NCBI GenBank assembly: GCA_028693695.1
Contig: JAQUUV010000016.1
Location: forward strand, 1-21,195
Direction: 5' to 3'
DNA length: 21,195 nucleotides
Source of the DNA: Syntrophomonas sp.
GTDB lineage: Bacteria; Bacillota; Syntrophomonadia; Syntrophomonadales; Syntrophomonadaceae
Each line of letters begins with the position of its first letter. Position 1 is the stretch's first letter. The notes under the pieces are model-generated. The model was given only the letters and a program-made list of their open reading frames with translations. It did no database searches and was not told the DNA's origin. The translations under genes were made by a program, and so were the position numbers. Of the stretch, positions 14,625 through 21,195 are shown one piece after another.

Positions 14625-15635
14625 ATGAGCGAACAGGAATTTGGTAGAATTTTAATTTATCAAAATGAAAAAGGTGATACCAAAATCGATGTCTATTTTG
14701 AAGGAGATACGATTTGGATGTCACAAAAGAATCTGGCCAATCTATACCAAACATCGCCCCAAAACATAACCATGCATATTAAAAACATCTATTCTGACGC
14801 TGAGTTAGTGGAAGATGCAACTTGTAAGGAACTCTTACAAGTTCAAAATGAGGGCAATCGAAAAGTAGAACGATTGGTCAAACACTACAACTTTCAAATG
14901 ATTCTTGCCATTGGCTATCGTGTCCGTTCCAACGTCGGTATCCATTTCCGCAACTGGGCATCAAGTATTTTGACGGAGTATAGTAAGAAGGGCTTTGCTA
15001 TGAACGATGAACGGCTAAAGAATCCCCAGCCCTTTGGTGCTGACTATTTTGATGAGTTACTTGAACGTATCAGAGATATTCGTTCTTCGGAAAAGCGCTT
15101 TTATCAAAAAATTCAAGATATTTATCAGACCTCAGTGGACTATGACCCTAAGCTACAAAGCACACAACTTTTTTTTAAAACAGTTCAAAATAAAATGCAC
15201 TATAGCGTACACGGTTATACTGCCGCAGAACTTATTGCCTCACGTGCAGATGCCTCCATGCTTAATATGGGTTTAACATCCTTCAAGGGGGCAAAAGTGA
15301 GGAAAGGTGATATTGATATTGCCAAGAACTATCTAAATGAATATGAGATTTCAGGGCTGAACCGTATCGTAACAATGTATCTTGAATATGCGGAAGATCA
15401 GGCAAAGCAGCATATTGAAATGCACATGGCAGACTGGGAAGAAAAATTAGATGCGTTTTTGAGATTTACAGGCCGCGAAGTTCTGCAAAATGCGGGCAAG
15501 GTATCTGCGGAAGTAGCAAAACAGCTAGCTGAGCAGCAATATGAACTGTTTGACTCGCACAGAAAAATACAGGATGCAAATTTGGAACTTTTGGAGAAAG
15601 AAACGCAGTCTATCGAGGCGGTGAAGAAAGAATGA
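14625..15635 (+). CDS. RhuM family protein 2
   Basis: 336 residues from ATG 14625, two bases after the mod stop, with AAGGAAGG inside the end of mod. It shows the same order as RhuM-1: a short beta-strand lead (KIDVYFEGDTIWMSQKNLA), NITMHIKNIY, ILAIGYRVRSNVGIHFRNWA, SEKRFYQKIQDIYQTSVDYDP, FFKTVQNKMHYSVHG and MYLEYAEDQA. Its stop overlaps the Res start as ATGA (15632-15635), so translation is coupled through mod, RhuM-2 and Res. The position between the two subunits of a restriction enzyme and the tight coupling suggest a long-standing place in the operon, unlike RhuM-1. Function unknown; a DNA-binding or regulatory role is a guess from the winged-helix-like N-terminus. Confidence 0.9.
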   Translation: MSEQEFGRILIYQNEKGDTKIDVYFEGDTIWMSQKNLANLYQTSPQNITMHIKNIYSDAELVEDATCKELLQVQNEGNRKVERLVKHYNFQMILAIGYRVRSNVGIHFRNWASSILTEYSKKGFAMNDERLKNPQPFGADYFDELLERIRDIRSSEKRFYQKIQDIYQTSVDYDPKLQSTQLFFKTVQNKMHYSVHGYTAAELIASRADASMLNMGLTSFKGAKVRKGDIDIAKNYLNEYEISGLNRIVTMYLEYAEDQAKQHIEMHMADWEEKLDAFLRFTGREVLQNAGKVSAEVAKQLAEQQYELFDSHRKIQDANLELLEKETQSIEAVKKE

Positions 15636-18600
15636 AATTCAAATTCAAAATTCAACCCTACCAAACTGATTCCGTAAATAGTGTCGTTAATATCTTTGCC
15701 GGACAGCCTTTTACCGAACGGGTAAGCTATGTGCGTGATTTGGGCATCGTGAAAAAGCCGCAGCCGCAGCATATCCAGGGAACAATATTATTAGCTCAGG
15801 AACCTTTGCAGGATGAGGCCGCAACTGGCTTCGAAAATGCCAACCTGGTATTAAAACCTGAACAACTGCTGCTAAGCATTCGCAATATGCAAGTGCTCAA
15901 CAATATCAAACAGTCAGACAGCCTGGTCGGCCATTTGGGGGCTTGTAGTCTGGATGTGGAGATGGAGACGGGTACCGGTAAAACTTATGTATACATAAAG
16001 ACCATCTTTGAGCTGAGCAAGCAATACGGCTGGAGCAAATTCATCGTGGTGGTTCCATCTATCGCGATTCGTGAAGGCGTAAAAAAGTCCTTTGAAATCA
16101 CCCAGGAGCACTTCATGGAGCATTACGGTAAAAAGATAAGGTTTTTTATTTACAACAGCAAAAACCTGTCCGAGCTGGACAATTTCAGTTCCAGTGCCGG
16201 AATCAACGTCATGATCATCAATATACAAGCGTTCAATACTTCCATGAAAGAAGACGCCAGAAGTAAAGAAGCTCGCCGCATTTATGAAAAATTAGATGAT
16301 TTCGGCAGCCGCCGGCCGATTGATGTCATCAAAGCCAACCGCCCAATTCTGATTCTGGACGAACCGCAAAAGATGGGTGGCGAGAGAACTCAGGAAGCTT
16401 TAAAAAAATTTAATCCTTTGTTCTGCTTGAATTACTCTGCCACCCACGCTCAGCATCATAACCTGGTATATGTTTTGGATGCGGTGGATGCCTATAATAA
16501 ACGACTGGTTAAGAAGATTGAAGTCAAAGGGTTTGAGTTGAAGAATTTACGAGGTGCAGATAAATATCTATTCCTGGAAAATATCTTGATCTCGCCTAAA
16601 AAGCCTCCCATGGCAAAAATCGAACTGGAAATCAAGTATCAAAAATCCATCAACCGTGAACCCCGCATTCTTGGTGTGGATGATGACCTTTACGCCATTT
16701 CCAACAATATGGAACAGTACAAGGGCTATCGTATCAGCGATATCGACCCCATACGCAGCACTGTAACCTTTACCAACGGCGAGATATTATCTCGTGGCGA
16801 AGTCGTTGGTGATGTTTCCGAAAAGGATATGCGTCGGATTCAAATCCGGGAGACTATAATCTCACATTTTGAGAAAGAACAGCATCTGTTTGAACTGGGA
16901 ATTAAGACCCTTTCCCTATTTTTCATCGATGAAGTTGCCAAGTATCGTTTGTATAATGAGGCTGGTGAAGAGGTTAACTCCGAATACGGTGTTATGTTTG
17001 AACAGGAGTATATCAATGTACAGGGCGATTACATTACTTTGGAGGATACACCCTATAGCAGGTACTTAAAAAGTATTGAGCCGCATGCAACCCATGCAGG
17101 TTATTTCAGCATAGACAAACACGGTCATAAGGTAGACAGTGCCACTAAACGAGGCAGCGAAGAGAGCGATGATATTTCTGCCTATGACTTGATCCTCAAA
17201 AACAAGGAACGTTTGCTCAGCTTTGAGGAACCGGTACGCTTTATCTTCTCCCATTCCGCTTTGCGTGAAGGCTGGGACAACCCGAATGTTTTTCAGATTT
17301 GCACTTTAAAACATGGCGGCATAAGCCCGACCCAAAAGCGCCAGGAAGTCGGTCGCGGTCTTCGTATTTGTGTTAATCAAAATGGTGATCGAATGGATTC
17401 TGAGCGGTATGGTGACGATGTCCATTCCATCAATATGCTTACGGTTATTGCCAGCGAGGGATATAAACACTTCGTAGCTGATTTACAGACCGGAATCAAA
17501 GAAGCCTTATATGATCGTCCGTCTAAGGCAACTCAGGAATACTTTACGGGTAAGACCATTATGGTCGGAGAGCAGCCGGTTGTGCTGGATGCCAAGCAGG
17601 CCAGGGATATTTATCGTTATCTGCTTAAAAACGATTATATCGATGACAACGATAACGTAACCGAAGCCTACCGAACCGATTTAGAAAACAATTGTCTGGC
17701 TCATCTCCCTGAAGCCCTTGCAGCTCTTGGTGAAGGTGTTCACACTTTAGTTCAGAGCGTCTTTGATGAGAGTGTTCTGGATGCAATGATCGAAAACGGC
17801 AATACTACCAAGATTAAAGAGAACGCCCTCAATGATAATTTTTACAAGAAGGAATTTCAGATATTATGGGGTTATATCAACCATCAGTATGCATATACCG
17901 TTGAGTTTGAAAGTGAGGAGTTAATTAAAAAGGCCATAAAACACATTAACGAAAAAATGTTTGTTTCCCAGCTTCAATACACGGTTACAACTGGTCAACA
18001 GACTACAGACCTGGATGCGTATGCGATCGCCCGTGGTGATAGCTTCGTCTGTGAAGCAGCAACAACAGAAACCCTGCGGCATGCGGAAATGAGCCAGATC
18101 AAATACGACCTGGTAGGAAAAATTGCCGATGGAACCACCCTGACCCGCCGTACTGTTGCAACTATTTTAGCAGGTATTGAAAAGCCGAGATTTGGCATGT
18201 TCAGAGACAACCCGGAAGAGTTTATTACCAAAGCGATACGTCTAATCAAGGAGCAAAAGGCCACCATGATCGTTGAGCACATTTCCTATGATCAAATTGA
18301 AAAGCAATACGACAGCAGCATTTTTACTCCGAAAAAGGTTCTGGGTGATTTTACTAAAGCATTTCGAGCCAAGAAACATATTCAGGATTATGTATTTACT
18401 GATGGCACCGCTGAAAAGAGCGTTGAGCGCCGTTTTGCTGAAAATATGGACCGAGCCAACGAGGTTTGCGTATATGCCAAACTACCGAAAGGCTTCTCCA
18501 TTCCGACTCCGGTTGGTAATTACTCGCCGGACTGGGCAATTGCTTTTAATGAAGGCACTGTGAAGCATATTTATTTCATTGCCGAAACCAAAGGCACCAT

Positions 18601-18742
18601 GGAAACACTGCAAACTCGCCCAATTGAAAGAGCTAAAATAGATTGTGCAAAACGGCTATTTAACCATTTATCAACCAGCAAGGTCAAATACCATGATGTT
18701 GACAGTTACCAGACCCTGCTCAATATTATGGGGAAAATTTAA
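15632..18742 (+). CDS. res: Type III restriction enzyme helicase-nuclease subunit (Res)
   Basis: 1036 residues from ATG 15632 (4-bp overlap with RhuM-2). Walker A is METGTGKT (111-118), the DEAD-type box is ILILDEPQK (about 241-249), motif III NYSATHA (about 266-272) and motif VI QEVGRGLRI (about 570-578). After the motor, the C-terminal nuclease shows SPDWAI (about 965) and AETKG (about 985), a PD...(E)xK active site. This is the standard Res architecture; about 1000 residues is normal. Res with Mod translocates or slides on DNA using ATP and cuts when two unmodified, head-to-head sites are met. No frameshift or missing catalytic residue is seen, so the enzyme should be active. A hairpin at 18750-18786 follows the stop. 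Confidence 0.95.
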   Translation: MKFKFKIQPYQTDSVNSVVNIFAGQPFTERVSYVRDLGIVKKPQPQHIQGTILLAQEPLQDEAATGFENANLVLKPEQLLLSIRNMQVLNNIKQSDSLVGHLGACSLDVEMETGTGKTYVYIKTIFELSKQYGWSKFIVVVPSIAIREGVKKSFEITQEHFMEHYGKKIRFFIYNSKNLSELDNFSSSAGINVMIINIQAFNTSMKEDARSKEARRIYEKLDDFGSRRPIDVIKANRPILILDEPQKMGGERTQEALKKFNPLFCLNYSATHAQHHNLVYVLDAVDAYNKRLVKKIEVKGFELKNLRGADKYLFLENILISPKKPPMAKIELEIKYQKSINREPRILGVDDDLYAISNNMEQYKGYRISDIDPIRSTVTFTNGEILSRGEVVGDVSEKDMRRIQIRETIISHFEKEQHLFELGIKTLSLFFIDEVAKYRLYNEAGEEVNSEYGVMFEQEYINVQGDYITLEDTPYSRYLKSIEPHATHAGYFSIDKHGHKVDSATKRGSEESDDISAYDLILKNKERLLSFEEPVRFIFSHSALREGWDNPNVFQICTLKHGGISPTQKRQEVGRGLRICVNQNGDRMDSERYGDDVHSINMLTVIASEGYKHFVADLQTGIKEALYDRPSKATQEYFTGKTIMVGEQPVVLDAKQARDIYRYLLKNDYIDDNDNVTEAYRTDLENNCLAHLPEALAALGEGVHTLVQSVFDESVLDAMIENGNTTKIKENALNDNFYKKEFQILWGYINHQYAYTVEFESEELIKKAIKHINEKMFVSQLQYTVTTGQQTTDLDAYAIARGDSFVCEAATTETLRHAEMSQIKYDLVGKIADGTTLTRRTVATILAGIEKPRFGMFRDNPEEFITKAIRLIKEQKATMIVEHISYDQIEKQYDSSIFTPKKVLGDFTKAFRAKKHIQDYVFTDGTAEKSVERRFAENMDRANEVCVYAKLPKGFSIPTPVGNYSPDWAIAFNEGTVKHIYFIAETKGTMETLQTRPIERAKIDCAKRLFNHLSTSKVKYHDVDSYQTLLNIMGKI

Positions 18743-18749
18743 GAAATCC

Positions 18750-18786
18750 GCCTGCATCAATAGGGTATTATTTCTATGGTGCAGGC
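18750..18786 (+). terminator. Hairpin after res, possible terminator
   Basis: GCCTGCA (18750-18756) pairs with TGCAGGC (18780-18786), with an inner ATAG/CTAT extension. It starts 7 nt after the Res stop. No T-tract follows, so it may be a processing or weak termination site. Confidence 0.35.
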
Positions 18787-18917
18787 ACAATAGTTTATCA
18801 GCCTATAATGTTTCGTTCAAAAAGAAAATGCTCAGGGAGAAACGACTTATTTATTCCTAGACTAGACAAGAAAGTAGCAATGCAATGTGAAAAAACAAAT
18901 CGTTTAAGGAGGTTATT

Positions 18918-19158
18918 ATGGCGGATTTAAAATATGAGATAACCAAAACGCTGGGCGTTCTCTCCGAAGGCTCCAAGGGGCTGGCAGAAGGAAATAAATC
19001 TGGTTAGCTGGAACGAGCGCAAGCCCAAAATTGATATCCGCGACTGGGGGCCGGAGCATGAAAAAATGGGTAAGGGGATTACCTTGAATAACGAGGAATT
19101 GAAGAAGTTAAAAGAGCTCCTGGATGGCATTGATTTGGAAGAGCTAGAGATGGAATAG
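18918..19158 (+). pseudogene. YdbC/PC4-family single-stranded nucleic acid binding protein, frameshifted
   Basis: ATG 18918 has an ideal AAGGAGG 6 nt upstream. The first frame reads MADLKYEITKTLGVLSEGSKGLAEG and stops at TAG 19005. Dropping one base in the GGGGC near 18977-18981 gives SKGWQKEINLVSWNERKPK, then IDIRDWGPEHEKMGKGITLN and an acidic end, to TAG 19156-19158. That restored protein (about 79 residues) is the YdbC/PC4-like domain: VLSEGSKGW, then NLVSWNxxxPKxDIRDWxPxHEKMGKGITL. Members bind single-stranded DNA or RNA and are small. The base change lies in a G-run, so a sequencing or assembly error is as likely as a true mutation. Otherwise the gene is intact in codon use. Confidence 0.85.
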
Positions 19159-19204
19159 GCTTTTGGCCAGTGCTTATATTGTTTGAAGGGGAGGAGGTAA
19201 GACG

Positions 19205-20890
19205 GTGATCGAACAGGAAGAGCTTATTCGTATTTTAAATGAGATGATGGCTTTACCGACGGAAACTGAATGGCTGGAATTCAAGGAGGCCAAGGCCCAG
19301 TTTGACTTAGAAAACATGGGAAGATATTTTTCTGCGCTCAGTAATGAAGCTAATTTGAAGGGACTCCGTTATGGTTGGTTAATTCTGGGTGTAACTGACA
19401 AACCGCCCCGGAAGGTCGTAGGGACGGCATATAAAAATACCCGTACCAGTTTAGAAAAGTTAAAAGCCCAAATAGCCCAGCATACCACTAATCGAATTAG
19501 CTTTATTGAGATTTATGAATTGATGCTGCCAAATGGCCGAGTATTAATGTTCCAAATCCCAGCTGCACCATTGGGCCTGCCGGTTGAATGGAAAGGGGGC
19601 CTGTATGGCAGGATTGGGGAAAATATTGGGCTATTGAATCAGCAAGAAATAGACCAAATACGTAACCAGCCTCGCCGGAGGGATTGGTCCGCAGAATATT
19701 GCCCGGAGGCAAGAGTAGAAGATCTTGATCCGGAAGCGTTGGCACGAGCTCGCCAGGAATTTAAAATTAAGAACAACCGCCTAGCGGCAGAGGTAGACAA
19801 GTGGGATGATATGCTATTTCTCAGCAAACTAAGGTTGGCTTATCAGGGGAAGATAACCCGGGCGGCGATTGTATTATTAGGAAGGGATGAAGCACAACAC
19901 TTCATTAGCCCTGCTCAAGCCTGGCTTACCTGGGTGCTGAGAGATGAACATGACATAGAGAAGGATTATCGGCATTTTGGGCCTCCCTTCCTGTTGAATT
20001 CTGATCGTGTTTTCGAACTGATTCGAAACCTGACCTATCGTTATCTACCCGGTAATACTTTATTTCCTACCGAGATTCTACAATATGAGGAGTATGTCCT
20101 CAGAGAGACTCTGCACAACTGTATTGCTCATCAGGATTATCAATTGAGTGGGAGAATCAATGTTGTGGAAACTCCAGATTATTTGCTTTTTACCAATGTC
20201 GGTACCTTTTTACCGGGTTCGGTTGAGGCAGTTATTACTCGTGATGCTCCTCCTGAAAGTTATCGCAATCCGTTGTTGGTGCAGGCCATGGTGAACTTAA
20301 ATATGATTGATGCTTACGGAAGTGGAATTAAACGTATGTTTATTAAGCAAAGGGAGCGGTTCTTTCCTTTGCCTGATTATGAGCTTGATGAGCCAGAACG
20401 GGTTAAAGTAAGAATATGGGGCCGTATTTTAAATGAAAATTACACCCGCCTTTTATTAAACAAGTTGGATCTGGATCTGCCTACTGTAATCTGCCTTGAT
20501 AAGGTACAGAAAGGGAGAACGGCAGAATTAAAGCAGGATGATATTAAAACACTGAAAGCTAGAAAACTAATTGAGGGGCGAAAACCAAATTACTATGTTT
20601 CGGCTAGCGTAGCAGCTGTAACTGGGGATAAGGCAGCCTATACTAAAAAACGGGCTTTCGATGATTCTACTTATAAAGAATGGATTATAAGCCACATTAG
20701 GACTTTTGGTTCCGCCAGTCGCCAGGATATTGACGAATTATTAATGAATAAGCTTTCCGATACGCTGGACGAGAAGCAGAAGCAAAATAAAATTCATAAT
20801 CTGCTCAATACCATGTCTCGAAAAGATAAGAGTATTCGGAATAAAGAATCTGCCAAGAAACCCCAATGGGTATTATATAATGATGATTAA
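19205..20890 (+). CDS. AlbA/Schlafen-type domain ATP-binding protein
   Basis: 561 residues from GTG 19205 with GGGGAGGAGG about 8 nt upstream. Residues about 18-150 are an AlbA_2-type (Schlafen AAA-4) domain: ETEWLEFKEAK, YFSALSNEANLKG, GWLILGVTDKPP, GLPVEWKGGLYGRIGE. Residues about 295-400 carry an HATPase_c_4-like region: LRETLHNCIAHQDYQLSGRI, then TPDYLLFTNVGTF, YRNPLLVQAM and NMIDAYGSGIKRMF. The remaining 160 residues are probably winged-helix modules. Such proteins are common in genomic islands and described as transcriptional regulator-like; some Schlafen-related proteins act as RNases. No dedicated enzymatic residue set can be proven from sequence. It stands alone after the YdbC pseudogene and may regulate or belong to the defence island. 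Confidence 0.9.
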   Translation: MIEQEELIRILNEMMALPTETEWLEFKEAKAQFDLENMGRYFSALSNEANLKGLRYGWLILGVTDKPPRKVVGTAYKNTRTSLEKLKAQIAQHTTNRISFIEIYELMLPNGRVLMFQIPAAPLGLPVEWKGGLYGRIGENIGLLNQQEIDQIRNQPRRRDWSAEYCPEARVEDLDPEALARARQEFKIKNNRLAAEVDKWDDMLFLSKLRLAYQGKITRAAIVLLGRDEAQHFISPAQAWLTWVLRDEHDIEKDYRHFGPPFLLNSDRVFELIRNLTYRYLPGNTLFPTEILQYEEYVLRETLHNCIAHQDYQLSGRINVVETPDYLLFTNVGTFLPGSVEAVITRDAPPESYRNPLLVQAMVNLNMIDAYGSGIKRMFIKQRERFFPLPDYELDEPERVKVRIWGRILNENYTRLLLNKLDLDLPTVICLDKVQKGRTAELKQDDIKTLKARKLIEGRKPNYYVSASVAAVTGDKAAYTKKRAFDDSTYKEWIISHIRTFGSASRQDIDELLMNKLSDTLDEKQKQNKIHNLLNTMSRKDKSIRNKESAKKPQWVLYNDD

Positions 20891-20900
20891 GTACAGATTC

Positions 20901-20948
20901 TTATCTAAATAAAATCTTTTTTATCTAAAAATTATCTGTAAATTATCT
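20901..20948. repeat. Short TTATCT repeat cluster
   Basis: TTATCT occurs four times (20901, 20921, 20933, 20943), the last two within a tandem AAATTATCTGT. It is AT-rich intergenic DNA after the AlbA-type gene; no terminator-like hairpin is evident. Confidence 0.5.
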
Positions 20949-21050
20949 GTAAAATACTTTTAATGCCCAATTTAACGGCATTATTTAGATTGATATATTT
21001 AAGCAGGTATTTCTCCCAATCATACCAAAGAATAAAAGCATTTTGCACTT

Positions 21051-21092
21051 TTTTGCACTTAAGCGGTAAATGGGCAAAAAATAAAGAGGCCC
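21051..21092 (+). repeat. Copy 2 of the repeat beyond tRNA-Leu
   Basis: This stretch contains TTTGCACTTAAGCGGTA and TGGGCAAAAAATAAAGAGG, matching 3838-3898 in the same orientation without the 22-bp insert. It is preceded by a tandem TTTTGCACTT. Confidence 0.65.
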
Positions 21093-21102
21093 GAAAGCCT
21101 CT
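21073..21102 (-). terminator. Rho-independent terminator of tRNA-Leu
   Basis: Read on the minus strand: AGAGGC-tttcgg-GCCTCT followed by TTATTTTTT. Six base pairs with a compact loop and a T-run, starting 10 nt after the CCA end of the tRNA. Confidence 0.85.
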
Positions 21103-21112
21103 AAATTCCTTA

Positions 21113-21195
21113 TGGTGCGGATGAGAGGACTCGAACCTCCACGCCTCGCAGCGCCAGATCCTAAGTCTGGTGCGTCTGCCAATTCCGCCACATCC
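21113..21195 (-). tRNA. tRNA-Leu (anticodon UAG), cut 2 nt short at the window edge
   Basis: Minus-strand sequence runs from GGATGTGGCGGAATTGGCAG to ATCCGCACCA. The anticodon arm CCAGA-CTTAGGA-TCTGG gives UAG, reading CUA leucine codons. A variable arm (GCGCTGCGAGGCGT) and T-arm GGAGG-TTCGAGT-CCTCT are present, and CCA is encoded. The 3' acceptor strand CATCCGC needs 5' GCGGATG, so the first two bases (GC) lie beyond 21195. Confidence 0.95.

Noticed and set aside
1..21195. CRISPR array
   Set aside because: No regularly spaced direct repeats of 25-40 bp were seen on either strand.

Overview
This window looks like chromosomal DNA from a spore-forming, probably anaerobic Firmicute of the Desulfotomaculum/Pelotomaculum type. 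The basis is inference from gene content: a Ku C-terminus, DUF3189-like and DUF4489-like genes, a YdbC/PC4-type gene, strong purine-rich ribosome binding sites, and moderate to low GC in most genes.

Layout. (1) 1-1900: the tail of a Ku-like gene, then two minus-strand genes, a membrane-anchored phospholipase D/cardiolipin synthase-type protein and a DUF3189-type protein with no canonical start codon. (2) 2150-3643: two plus-strand genes for Cys/Asn-rich, probably spore-associated surface proteins, the second a DUF4489 member. (3) 3840-7260: a patchwork. Two related structured RNAs (about 3899-4256 plus, 6379-6650 minus) face each other. They share conserved blocks and a hairpin whose outer stem differs in sequence but still pairs. 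I read them as stand-alone HEARO/omega-RNA (IscB guide RNA) elements without an IscB gene. Between them lies a minus-strand operon: a short composite gene, an AAA+ ATPase resembling IetA, and a truncated 99-codon start of what may be its subtilase partner IetS. About 600 bp of GC-rich, hairpin-rich, apparently non-coding DNA follows. (4) 7412-18742: a plus-strand defence operon: a PLD/SNF2-type helicase, DUF4391, RhuM-1, a type III DNA methyltransferase (Mod), RhuM-2 and a type III restriction helicase-nuclease (Res). Genes overlap or lie very close except around RhuM-1, which is flanked by a duplication of the 3' end of the DUF4391 gene and so looks like a late insertion. (5) 18918-20890: a frameshifted YdbC/PC4 gene and an AlbA/Schlafen-type ATP-binding protein. 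(6) 21113-21195: a minus-strand tRNA-Leu(UAG), cut 2 nt short by the window edge, with its terminator.

How the parts fit. Mod would methylate a specific DNA site and Res would translocate and cut unmodified DNA. The helicase and DUF4391 protein are probable accessory subunits of an enlarged type III-like system. RhuM proteins are of unknown function and ride in the same transcript. The accessory block (about 3.9-21.0 kb) is bounded by two same-orientation copies of the tRNA-Leu downstream terminator sequence. This fits either island insertion next to the tRNA gene or capture of a terminator-matching guide by the first omega-RNA-like element.

The two least conventional signals are the pair of IscB-less omega-RNA-like elements, one with a possible guide match in the same window, and the six-gene helicase/DUF4391/RhuM/type III cluster.
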